22,223 nucleotides of DNA from DATKBT01 sp035546295 (lineage in GTDB: Bacteria > Acidobacteriota > Thermoanaerobaculia > Multivoradales > Multivoraceae). Location: positions 1-22,223 of the forward strand of contig DATKBT010000170.1 in assembly GCA_035546295.1 (NCBI GenBank), read 5' to 3'. This document shows positions 1 through 7,733 of this stretch, piece after piece; within the stretch, counting starts at the first letter, position 1, and the number at the start of each line of letters is the position of its first letter. The notes under the pieces were generated by a model. The model was given only the letters and a program-made list of their open reading frames with translations, ran no database searches and was not told the DNA's origin. Position numbers and translations under genes: made by a program.

Positions 1-1
1 T

Positions 2-325
2 CCGATGATCATGACGCTGATCGACGACGTGCCGAGCCGCGAGCGAATCGAGCGGCTCGAGCGGCTGTTTCCCGGTCGGCGGACCGAGCCGCCCGCGGCC
101 GCGCTCGGCGAGCTGCTCTGCGATCCCGCGCCGGACGACGAGAGCGCGTCTTGGATCGCGGCGGCCGCGCTCGAGCGGGTCTGCTCCGAACGTCTGAGCG
201 AGCTCTATCCTCGCGTCGCCTCGCTGGCTTCGGAGAGCTGCGACGAGCTCGTTCGGGAGACCGCACGGTGGGCGCTGGCCCAGACTACGGGCAGGCGCCT
301 CGCCGGCGCCGGCGGGCCCTTCTGA
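2..325 (+). CDS. C-terminal part of a helical-repeat (HEAT-like) protein, 5' end outside window
   Basis: The reading frame is open to the left edge, so the protein starts upstream; ATG codons at 5 and 11 are probably internal. What remains is about 107 residues of amphipathic helices rich in Arg, Glu, Leu and Ala, with paired-helix segments such as ASWIAAAALERV and LVRETARWAL that look like HEAT-type repeats. In bacterial ADP/ATP-translocase-like transporters a HEAT segment of this style often precedes a cyclic-nucleotide-binding domain. Here a gene for such a domain follows after a TGA and 50 bases, so this may be the tail of that kind of transporter. That identity is inference; only the helical-repeat character is visible. 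The same strand and short gap to the next gene suggest co-transcription. Confidence 0.6.
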   Translation, partial: PMIMTLIDDVPSRERIERLERLFPGRRTEPPAAALGELLCDPAPDDESASWIAAAALERVCSERLSELYPRVASLASESCDELVRETARWALAQTTGRRLAGAGGPF

Positions 326-375
326 AGCGCGGGTATGCACTGTGCTGGTGCGCTCGGTGAGCCGGCGAGGGCGAT

Positions 376-897
376 ATGATCCGAAGTTCACATGCCAGCC
401 ATGACGACACCGCCTGCCGGCTTTCGGGTCCCGTCGCGATGACGCTTCCCGTTGCCTCGGACCGGGCGACCTCGATGCCCCGCATCGAGCGCGTGATGCT
501 CCTGCAGACCGTCCCGCTGTTCAAGTTCTGCACGGTCGAGGAGGTTCTGCGCATCGCGGGCATCGCGGACGTGGTCCGTTTCGCGGAGGGGGAGCTGGTG
601 TTTCGCACCGACGAGTCGGCGCGCGCCCTCTACTGCGTCGTCGAGGGACGAGTGCGCATCGAGGGGGACGGCGTCGAGTCGCGCGAGATCGGTCCGCGCT
701 GCTCGTTCGGCGTGCTCGAGATCCTGAGCGGACGCCTGCGGCGAGCGACCGCCCGCGCGATCGAGCCGACGCGTGCGCTCCAGATCGAGGCCGAGGACTT
801 CTTCGACCTGCTCTCGAACAACATCGAGATCGTCAAGGCGCTGTTCCGCGAGATCCTCGACGCGCCGGACGGACCGAAGCGGGGAGGGCTGGCGTGA
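376..897 (+). CDS. Cyclic nucleotide-binding (CAP/CNMP-type) domain protein
   Basis: A 173-residue protein that is almost entirely one CNMP-type beta-roll. Residues ~37-60 (VMLLQTVPLFKFCTVEEVLRIAG) are the typical entry helix. They are followed by VVRFAEGELVFRTDESARALYCVVEGRVRI, matching the 'GE.if..gd....ly.vv.G.v.v' pattern of the family, and by SFGVLEILSGRLRRATARAIEPTRALQIEAEDFFDLL, the phosphate-binding-cassette region and closing helix. The canonical GE..L...R.A cassette is only partly kept, so ligand binding is uncertain. There is no helix-turn-helix, so it is not a CRP-like DNA-binding protein. The ATG at 376 has a GGCGAGG ribosome site 5 bases upstream; ATGs at 439 and 475 are alternatives closer to the domain. 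The TGA stop overlaps the GTG start of the next gene, which indicates translational coupling. Confidence 0.85.
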   Translation: MIRSSHASHDDTACRLSGPVAMTLPVASDRATSMPRIERVMLLQTVPLFKFCTVEEVLRIAGIADVVRFAEGELVFRTDESARALYCVVEGRVRIEGDGVESREIGPRCSFGVLEILSGRLRRATARAIEPTRALQIEAEDFFDLLSNNIEIVKALFREILDAPDGPKRGGLA

Positions 898-2990
898 CGG
901 TGCGCACCGACCCCGGCCTCGGCCGGATCCGGATCCCCCCGCGCGCGCTCGCAACGCCGGCGGCGCGCGCGGCCTTCGTGGCTCTGGCGCTGGCTCTTGG
1001 CGGATCGGGTCTCGCTCGAGCCGACTCCCGGGTGGTGGCGATCGGCGACATCCACGGCGACCTCGAGGCGGTCACCGAGATCCTCTCGCGGGTGGGACTG
1101 GTCGACGAGAGCGGGAGCTGGTCGGGGGGCGACGCCGTCCTGGTCCAGACCGGCGACTTCCTCGATCGGGGCGCCGACGTGCGTGGGGTGATGGATCTGC
1201 TGAGGAGGCTGCAGGAGCAGGCGCCGGCGAGCGGCGGCCGCGTGGTCGTGCTGCTCGGCAATCACGAGGCCATGAACCTCACCGGCTTCTACCGCGACGT
1301 CAATCCCGAGGCCTATTCGAGCTTCGTGGAGGAGGGGTCGCAGGAGCGCTTCGAGAAGTCGTGGCAGCGCCACTGGAGCTGGCAGCGGCGCGCGGCGCGC
1401 CGCGCCGGCCGGGATCTTCCCGACCAGGGGGCCGAACGCGAGAGGTTCTTCGCCAACCATCCGCCGGGCTTCCTCGAGTACCAGGAGGCGCTCGAGCCGG
1501 AGGGCCGGTATGGCCGCTGGCTGCGCTCGTTGCCGATGGTGGCGGTGGTCCGAGACACGCTGTTCCTCCACGGGGGGCTCTCCGAGGAGTACGCCGACTG
1601 GTCGCTCCAGCGGATCAACGACATGGCGGCCACCGAGATCGGCCGCTACCACCGCTGTCGCGAGATCCTGCTGCGCGACGAAGTGGTGGTCGAGACCACC
1701 GAGCCGAGCGACTTCATCCTCCAGGGCAGGCTCGATCTGCAGCGGCGGATCGACCGCTTCACCCGCGCGCCGCAGTCGCTGGGCGATCGTGAGCGCGAGG
1801 AGATGATCTTCCTGCGCGAGTGCCTCGACTACGAGAAGTGGCTCCTGGTCAAGGAGGAGAGCCCGGTCTGGTTCCGCGGCTACGCGCGCGGGCTCGCCGA
1901 CGACGAGACCGAGGCGCTGGTCGACGAGGTGCTGGGACGCTTCGGCGTCGCGCGGGTGGCGGTCGGGCACACGCCGCAGAGCGACGCCCGCATCGGAAGC
2001 CGATTCGATGGCAAGGTCGCCCTGATCGACACCGGCATGCTGCGCCGCGTCTACCGGGGTCAGCCGGTCGCGCTGGTGATCGACGGCGCCGACGCGCGCG
2101 AGGTGCGGCTCGACGGCGAGCGCGATCTCCCCGATGGCGCGGTCGGCGCGGACCGGCCGCGTGAGTCCGGCTTTCCGACCCCAACCGTGGTCTTTCGCGA
2201 CACCGAGGACGCGCCGCTGCCGTTCGCCGACGAGGACGACATCATCGAGTTCCTGCGCACCGCCCGCGTCGTGGAGCGCGAGGAGGTGTCGACCGGCGTC
2301 AACCGGCCGACCAAGATGCTGCTCGAGCTGGAGGGCGCTCGCGCTCACGCCGTGTTCCGCACCGTCGACGAGCAGCGCGAGCGATGGCAGCTACCGAGCC
2401 GCGTGGTGATCGCGAACTTCCGCGACTCCTTCCGCTACGAGCCCGCCGCCTACCGGTTGAGCCGCCTGATCGGCCTCGACGCGGTGCCGCCGGCGGTCGA
2501 GCGCAGGGTCGACGGCAAGCTGGGGTCGATCCAGCTCTGGGTCAACGGTGCGATGACCGAGAAGGAGCGGCAGGAGGAGGGGCTCGCTCCTCCCCGGCCG
2601 CTCGAGTGGGCGCGCCAACGCGCGATGCGCAAGCTGTTCGACAACTTGGTCGCCAACATCGATCGCAACCAGGGGAACATCCTCATCGAGAAGGAGTCCT
2701 GGAGGGTCTGGCTGATCGATCACTCGCGGTCGTTCATCACGCGCGTCCATCTGATCGATCCGGACGGCATCACCTGGTGCGAGCGCGAGGTCTACGAGCG
2801 CCTGAAGTCGCTCGACGAGGAGACCATCCGGGTGCAGCTCGAGGGCATCCTCGATCGCTTCGAGATCGATGCCCTGCTGCAGCGCTGGAAGCTGGTCGCC
2901 GCGGCGCTCGACCAGGGGATCGCCGAGCGCGGCGAGGAGGGCGTGCTCTTCGACTGGGACCGCGAGGAGGACAGCACCGGATCTCCGTAG
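894..2990 (+). CDS. Exported metallophosphatase fused to a FAM20C/PI-kinase-like domain
   Basis: A 698-residue protein with two enzyme-like halves. Residues 1-44 form a signal peptide: basic n-region, hydrophobic core at ~24-40, likely cleavage after ARA at 41-43. Residues ~46-400 are a calcineurin/PPP-like metallophosphatase with GDIHGD (51-56), GDFLDRG (87-93), GNHEAM (122-127), HGG (226-228) and GHT (358-360), closest in pattern to Shewanella-like phosphatases. Residues ~465-675 resemble the FAM20C/HipA/PI-kinase superfamily: GVNRPTKMLLELEG and AVFRTV (468-490, with R489 where the family has the Lys of FKP), FRYEPAAYRLSRLIGLDAVPPAVER (E516), GSIQLWV (544-550), the catalytic-type DNLVANIDRNQGN (583-595) and metal-type LIDHSRSF (607-614). 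Start: GTG overlapping the upstream stop (GTGA) with GGGGAGGG at 881-888. Both halves should lie outside the cytoplasm. Phosphatase assignment is strong; kinase assignment is by motif pattern only. Confidence 0.85.
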   Translation: MTVRTDPGLGRIRIPPRALATPAARAAFVALALALGGSGLARADSRVVAIGDIHGDLEAVTEILSRVGLVDESGSWSGGDAVLVQTGDFLDRGADVRGVMDLLRRLQEQAPASGGRVVVLLGNHEAMNLTGFYRDVNPEAYSSFVEEGSQERFEKSWQRHWSWQRRAARRAGRDLPDQGAERERFFANHPPGFLEYQEALEPEGRYGRWLRSLPMVAVVRDTLFLHGGLSEEYADWSLQRINDMAATEIGRYHRCREILLRDEVVVETTEPSDFILQGRLDLQRRIDRFTRAPQSLGDREREEMIFLRECLDYEKWLLVKEESPVWFRGYARGLADDETEALVDEVLGRFGVARVAVGHTPQSDARIGSRFDGKVALIDTGMLRRVYRGQPVALVIDGADAREVRLDGERDLPDGAVGADRPRESGFPTPTVVFRDTEDAPLPFADEDDIIEFLRTARVVEREEVSTGVNRPTKMLLELEGARAHAVFRTVDEQRERWQLPSRVVIANFRDSFRYEPAAYRLSRLIGLDAVPPAVERRVDGKLGSIQLWVNGAMTEKERQEEGLAPPRPLEWARQRAMRKLFDNLVANIDRNQGNILIEKESWRVWLIDHSRSFITRVHLIDPDGITWCEREVYERLKSLDEETIRVQLEGILDRFEIDALLQRWKLVAAALDQGIAERGEEGVLFDWDREEDSTGSP

Positions 2991-3126
2991 CGGTCGATCT
3001 CGGCGGCTGGCGATCCCCGCTCGGTGAGAGTGGGCGCGTCGAAGCCGCCGCGCCGAAAGGCGGCGCGTCTCCGCTTCGGGAGGCGAGCAGGCTCACGATC
3101 AGGCTCGAGAGGAAGGACGGCCACCG

Positions 3127-5586
3127 ATGACCGAGACGAAGACCCCCGCTCTGTCCGCTCGACACTTCGAGAAGCTGGGCGTCTTCTACCTCGGACGCGA
3201 GGTTGACTGGCAGACGGGCGAGACCAGCGGCGAGCTGCTCCTCTACGATGCCAAGGACCTCACCACCCACGCCCTCATCGTGGGCATGACGGGATCGGGC
3301 AAGACCGGCCTGTCCGTGGATCTGATCGAGGAGGCGGCGCTCGACGGGCTGCCGACCCTGGTCATCGATCCCAAGGGGGACATGGGGAATCTGCTGTTGA
3401 GCTTCCCCGAGCTCCGACCCGAGGATTTCGAGCCGTGGATCGATCCAGCGGTCGCCACTCGCAACGGCCGGACGGTCGAGGAGGAGGCGAGGGCGACCGC
3501 CGAGCTGTGGGCGGGCGGCCTGGCGAAGTGGGGGCAGGACGGCGAGCGGATCGCCGCCTTCCGGCGCAACGTCGACCTCGCGATCTACACCCCGGGCTCG
3601 ACCGCGGGGCGGCAGCTCTCGGTGCTGGGGTCGTTCGAACCTCCGGGTGAAGCGCTGGGCGCGCGTGCGCTCGACGAGGATGCGCTCCAGGAGCGCATCG
3701 CGGGAGCCGTGTCGGGCCTGCTCGCGCTGCTCGGGATCGCCGCCGACCCGGTCGGCTCGCGCGAGCACATCCTGCTGGCGAACCTGTTCGACCAGGCCTG
3801 GCGCTCAGGTCGCGGGCTCGACCTCGCCGGCCTGGTCCAGGGCATCCAGAAGCCGCCCTTCGAGAAGCTCGGCGTCATCGATCTCGAGACCTTCTATCCG
3901 GCGAAGGAGCGCACGGCGCTCGCGCTCCGGCTCAACGGCCTGCTCGCTTCTCCGGGCTTCGCGGCCTGGCTCGAGGGCGAGCCGCTCGATGTCGGCGCTC
4001 TGCTCTACACGCCGTCGGGCAAGCCGCGGATCTCGATCGTCTCGATCGCCCATCTCTCGGATGCGGAGCGCATGTTCGTGGTCACGCTGCTGCTCGGGGA
4101 GGTCGTCTCGTGGATGCGCGCGCAGAGCGGCACCAGCTCGCTGCGGGCGCTGCTCTACATGGACGAGATCTTCGGCTTCTTCCCGCCCTCCGCCGAGCCC
4201 GCCTCGAAGCGACCGATGCTGACCCTGCTCAAGCAGGCGCGCGCCTACGGCCTCGGCGTCGTGCTCGCCACCCAGAACCCGGTCGACCTCGACTACAAGG
4301 GCCTGTCGAACTGCGGCACCTGGTGGATCGGCCGGCTGCAGACCGAGCGCGACGTCGATCGTGTGATGGCGGGGCTCGAGGGCGCCAGCGCGGCGGCGGG
4401 TCGCGGCCTCGACTCGGGGGCGGTGCGCCGCACGATCGGCGGGCTCGGCAAGCGCACCTTCCTGATGAACGACGTCCACGAGGAGGGGCCGGTCCTGTTC
4501 AAGACCCGGTGGGCGATGTCGTACCTCCGCGGTCCCCTGACCCGCGCCGAGATCTCGAGGCTCAGCGCCGCGTCGCCCGCCGCTCGTCCGGCCTCTCCGC
4601 CGCCATTCGGTGTGCCGCCGCCGCGCCTGCAACCGGCGGAGCCGGTCGCGGAGGGCGGGGCGCGCCCGATCCTCCCTCAGGGGATCGAGGAGCGATTCCT
4701 GATCGGCGAGGCGGACAGCGCCGGCGAGGACGAGCCCCTCTATCGGCCGCATCTCTTCGCCCGCGCGCACCTGCACTACAAGCGCGCCGGCGTCGGCGTC
4801 GACCTGTGGCGAAACCTCGGCGTGCTCGCGCCGATCTCGGCGGGTGCGACCGGCCGGGGCGGGCTCGAGTGGCAGGACGCCGAGATCCGCGAGGAATGGA
4901 GCCCGAACCTGCGCAAGCGGCCGGCGGCTGGAGCGCGCTACGCCCCCCTGCCGGCCGCCGCTCAGCGCCCCAGCGCCTACGCCCGAGCGTCGAAGGACCT
5001 CGCCGCCGAGCTCTACCGGACGAGGGTCCTGCGAGTCTTCACCTACCCGCCGTTCAAGGAGCAGTCCGAGCCGCTCGAGGACGAGGCGACGTTTCGCCAG
5101 CGCCTGGTGACCAGAGCGCTCGAGGAGCGCGACCTCGAGGTCGAGAAGCTGCGCCAGCGGCACGCCGGGGAGCTCGAGCGGCTCGACCGCCGGATCGAGT
5201 CCGCCGAGGCCAGGGTCGCGAGCGAGCGGGCTCAGCTCGCCGATCGCCGTATGGCGACGGTGGTCTCGGTCGGCACCTCGGTGCTCGGCGCCCTGTTGGG
5301 CCGCAAGAGGCTGAGCGCCACCAACGTCAACCGGGCCGGCACGGCAATTCGCGGCGTGGGACGCAGCCGCAAGGAGGCGGAGGACGTCGATCTCGCGGAG
5401 GAGCGCCTGGAAGACCTTCTCGAGAAGCGCAAGGAGCTCGAGCGCGAGCTCGAGGCGGAGCTCGCCGAGCTGCGCGCCCACACCGTGTCGCCCGCGGAGC
5501 TCCGGATCGAGGAGGTGGAGGTGCGTCCGCTCAAGGGGGACCTCGCGGTCGAGGACGTCTGCCTGGCGTGGGTGCTCGACGCCTGA
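3127..5586 (+). CDS. HerA/FtsK-like P-loop ATPase with C-terminal coiled coil
   Basis: An 819-residue protein of the DUF87/DUF853 HerA-like group. It shows Walker A GMTGSGKT at 53-60, VIDPKGDMGNLL at 79-90, Walker B LLYMDEIFGFFPP starting at 342 (D346, E347), and the family segment ATQNPVDLDYKGLSNCGTWW with the WIGRLQTERD that follows it. Such ATPases form hexameric rings that move DNA or other polymers. The C-terminal quarter is different: charged coiled coils at ~662-703 and ~755-791 flank a short apolar Gly/Val/Ser segment (~709-725), then a closing domain. There is no NurA nuclease neighbour, so a DNA-resection role is not supported by context. The ATG lies behind AGGAAGGA. The 136 bases upstream hold a small CGCC-GAAA-GGCG hairpin (3051-3062). 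The exact substrate is unknown. Confidence 0.85.
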   Translation: MTETKTPALSARHFEKLGVFYLGREVDWQTGETSGELLLYDAKDLTTHALIVGMTGSGKTGLSVDLIEEAALDGLPTLVIDPKGDMGNLLLSFPELRPEDFEPWIDPAVATRNGRTVEEEARATAELWAGGLAKWGQDGERIAAFRRNVDLAIYTPGSTAGRQLSVLGSFEPPGEALGARALDEDALQERIAGAVSGLLALLGIAADPVGSREHILLANLFDQAWRSGRGLDLAGLVQGIQKPPFEKLGVIDLETFYPAKERTALALRLNGLLASPGFAAWLEGEPLDVGALLYTPSGKPRISIVSIAHLSDAERMFVVTLLLGEVVSWMRAQSGTSSLRALLYMDEIFGFFPPSAEPASKRPMLTLLKQARAYGLGVVLATQNPVDLDYKGLSNCGTWWIGRLQTERDVDRVMAGLEGASAAAGRGLDSGAVRRTIGGLGKRTFLMNDVHEEGPVLFKTRWAMSYLRGPLTRAEISRLSAASPAARPASPPPFGVPPPRLQPAEPVAEGGARPILPQGIEERFLIGEADSAGEDEPLYRPHLFARAHLHYKRAGVGVDLWRNLGVLAPISAGATGRGGLEWQDAEIREEWSPNLRKRPAAGARYAPLPAAAQRPSAYARASKDLAAELYRTRVLRVFTYPPFKEQSEPLEDEATFRQRLVTRALEERDLEVEKLRQRHAGELERLDRRIESAEARVASERAQLADRRMATVVSVGTSVLGALLGRKRLSATNVNRAGTAIRGVGRSRKEAEDVDLAEERLEDLLEKRKELERELEAELAELRAHTVSPAELRIEEVEVRPLKGDLAVEDVCLAWVLDA

Positions 5587-5689
5587 AGAACGAGAGCGGG
5601 CTTCACGTGCGCTCACCGGTCGGGGATGCCGTCGCCGTCCCGAAGTCGTACCATTCGGGCGATGAGCCGTGGAGCTTCGAGGTGACCAG

Positions 5690-7630
5690 GTGAGCCCTCG
5701 CGACAAGCCGCGTTCGATCGGCGCGCTGGTGCCGTTCGTGGGGGACGCCACGGTGCGCCTGGAAGGCGTCGAGCTGGCCTGGACCCTGCCGGTCGTCGCG
5801 GTGTCTCACGAGGCGCTCCTGGTGCGCTCACCCGAGAGCTCTCCGGCCGGATCGCTCGTCCACCTCGAGCTCACCACCGGAGCCGATCTGGTTCAGGGCA
5901 TGGGGGAGGTCGCCGGCGTGCGTCCCAGCGGTGACGGTCACGAGATCCTGATCCAGCTCCTGTTCGTCGACGAGCAGAGCCGCTCGGTGCTGCGACGGCT
6001 GGTCTCCGAATCCGAGGACGCGGGCGTCGCCGTCGAGTGGTCGGGCGCACGGGCGCCGGCGGGCGCACAGGCGCCGTCGGTCGGAGAAGCACCGCCGCCT
6101 GCAGCCGAGAGGCCGCCCGCGCCGGAGTCGCCGCGGGCCGGCCAGCCGGCGCCGGGAGGTGAGCATGAGCCGGCCCCGCCGCTCGAGGTCTCGGGGCCCG
6201 AGGCCGACAGCGCGAAGTCGGTCCCCTCCGAGGCCGGTCGGGGCGGCAACGAGGCCGCCCATGCCGGGCGTGAGCCCTCGCCGGCCCCGAGCGGATGGAC
6301 GCTCGATCCGATCGACCCCGGCGACGTCGCAGCCGTCGATCTCGGCCAGCCGAGCGGACGGGACGATGATCCGGCCGCGGGTGGCGGGCAAGCACTCGTC
6401 CCCATCGCCGGCGAGGGGGCGGCCGGTGTCGTCGAAGTCGTCGAAGTCGTCGAGGCCGGCAAGGGTTCCGACGCAGGTGGACCAGCCGATGGGGGGAAGG
6501 TCGCGAAGCCGGCGCGGGGGGCGGGAGCGGCCCCACCGGGAGCGTCTCCCGGCGAAGCCGCGCGCGACAGGGCCGAAGCGGGCGTGACCGGGGGCGGCAG
6601 GACGAGTGCCCAGGCACCGGACGCCGGCAGGACACCGGCAGCCGAAGCGGCCGCGGGCTCGGCGCTGGCGAGCACGGGAGGGGATCTCGGACGAGCGTCG
6701 GACTCGCCCGTCGACGATGACCCCGCGGGCGGCTGGCAACGCCCCACGACCGCGCCGTCGGCCGCGGAGGAGGCAAGTGGCCTGGCGCCCACGTCGTGGG
6801 CGGGAGAGGGGGAAGAGGGCCCGGCGAGCGGCGGCGAATCCAGTGTCGGCGGTCGTCTCGACGGTGGGGTCGCCGGCGAACCCGTTGGGGGCCGCCGATC
6901 CGTGGACGACGGAGAGATCGCTCCGTGGGACGTCGACCACGAATTCGCGAGCCCGAGCACATCTCCCTCCCGATCTCGCGTCTGGCTGCTGCCGGCGCTG
7001 CTTCTGATCGTGGCGTTCGCTGCCGCCGCCTGGTGGACCCGGGATGCCTGGCTCGGTCGGTCGGACGGAGCCCCGACGGAGTCGGAGCCGGAGTCGGAGC
7101 CGGCGCGCCCCTCCGAGGCCGCCGCCGCGCTCGCAGACGCCGCATCGGGAGCCGCCGCACTCCCGCCTTCGGGCGAGGCTGCCGCAGCGGGCGAAGAGGT
7201 GGAGCCGGGCGGCGAGGAGCGCGAGCCTGGCGGTGCGGCGCCCCCGCGTGGGGAGTCAGCGCCGCCGCCCGCTCCGGCCGTCGCCCAGCAGCGTGACGGT
7301 CCGCTCGAGCTGACCGGCGTCGACGTCCAGGACCTCCGCGGTGAGACCCGGGTCACGGTGTCGCTGTCGGGGCCGGTCGCGGGCGGCGCGGTGTCGAGCT
7401 TCGGGCTTCCGACTCCCCCGCGGTACGTCGTCAGGTTGACCGGCGTCGCCGGCGCGGGGTCGTTCTCGGCAGGGACGCCGGAGCTGACGCGGGTGCGGGT
7501 CGGCCTCCACCAGGGAGCGAACGGCCAGCCCGAAACCCACCTCGTCTTCGACCTCGCCGCGCTCGGCATCACCGGATCGTTCACCGTCTCTGGTTCCACG
7601 ATCGAGGTGCGACTGGTCAACGGCGGGTGA
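5690..7630 (+). CDS. Membrane protein with PilZ-like N-terminus and AMIN-like C-terminus
   Basis: A 646-residue protein in four parts. Residues ~1-110 look like a PilZ-type beta barrel (LPVVAVSHEALLV, then GSLVHLEL and EILIQLLFVDEQSRSVLRRLV), but the c-di-GMP motifs RxxxR and D/NxSxxG are not evident. Residues ~115-425 are a low-complexity Pro/Ala/Gly/Glu linker that includes a VVE tripeptide repeated three times (nt 6428-6454). One transmembrane helix lies at ~431-449 (VWLLPALLLIVAFAAAAWW). After another Pro/Glu linker, residues ~538-645 match the AMIN pattern (GVDVQDLRGETRVTVSLSG, VRVGLHQGANGQPETHLVFDL), known from PilQ and AmiC as an envelope or peptidoglycan targeting domain. The expected topology is PilZ-like part inside, AMIN outside. 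The GTG at 5690 is preferred because GAGGTGA sits 4 bases upstream; an in-frame GTG at 5669 is an alternative. Confidence 0.75.
   Translation: MSPRDKPRSIGALVPFVGDATVRLEGVELAWTLPVVAVSHEALLVRSPESSPAGSLVHLELTTGADLVQGMGEVAGVRPSGDGHEILIQLLFVDEQSRSVLRRLVSESEDAGVAVEWSGARAPAGAQAPSVGEAPPPAAERPPAPESPRAGQPAPGGEHEPAPPLEVSGPEADSAKSVPSEAGRGGNEAAHAGREPSPAPSGWTLDPIDPGDVAAVDLGQPSGRDDDPAAGGGQALVPIAGEGAAGVVEVVEVVEAGKGSDAGGPADGGKVAKPARGAGAAPPGASPGEAARDRAEAGVTGGGRTSAQAPDAGRTPAAEAAAGSALASTGGDLGRASDSPVDDDPAGGWQRPTTAPSAAEEASGLAPTSWAGEGEEGPASGGESSVGGRLDGGVAGEPVGGRRSVDDGEIAPWDVDHEFASPSTSPSRSRVWLLPALLLIVAFAAAAWWTRDAWLGRSDGAPTESEPESEPARPSEAAAALADAASGAAALPPSGEAAAAGEEVEPGGEEREPGGAAPPRGESAPPPAPAVAQQRDGPLELTGVDVQDLRGETRVTVSLSGPVAGGAVSSFGLPTPPRYVVRLTGVAGAGSFSAGTPELTRVRVGLHQGANGQPETHLVFDLAALGITGSFTVSGSTIEVRLVNGG
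6428..6454 (+). repeat. Three in-frame 9-bp tandem repeats (GTCGTCGAA)
   Basis: The unit GTCGTCGAA occurs three times in a row, the last copy ending in G. It encodes Val-Val-Glu three times in the linker of the PilZ/AMIN-like protein. Gain or loss of a unit would keep the frame. A second short repeat, two copies of GAGTCGGAGCCG (Glu-Ser-Glu-Pro), lies at 7079-7102 in the same gene just after the membrane helix. Confidence 0.85.
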
Positions 7631-7733
7631 CCGAGCCGTTGCTGTCCCACCCTTGCTGCCGTCGCGACGACCCCGGCTGAGTGGCGGCGGCCAGCGGCGG
7701 GGGCTGCTAGCATCTGGTGTCCCACCGGCGACC

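Noticed and set aside
376..897. CRP/FNR-type transcription factor
   Set aside because: The protein has the cyclic-nucleotide fold only; there is no C-terminal helix-turn-helix.
630..2348. Long open frame on the minus strand across the phosphatase/kinase gene
   Set aside because: Its protein is low-complexity Arg/Leu/Asp/His-rich sequence without domains and mirrors the codon pattern of the plus-strand gene; GC-rich DNA often gives such antisense frames.
3805..5751. Long minus-strand frame opposite the HerA-like gene
   Set aside because: No recognisable motif, composition typical of an antisense shadow, and the plus strand carries an unambiguous ATPase.
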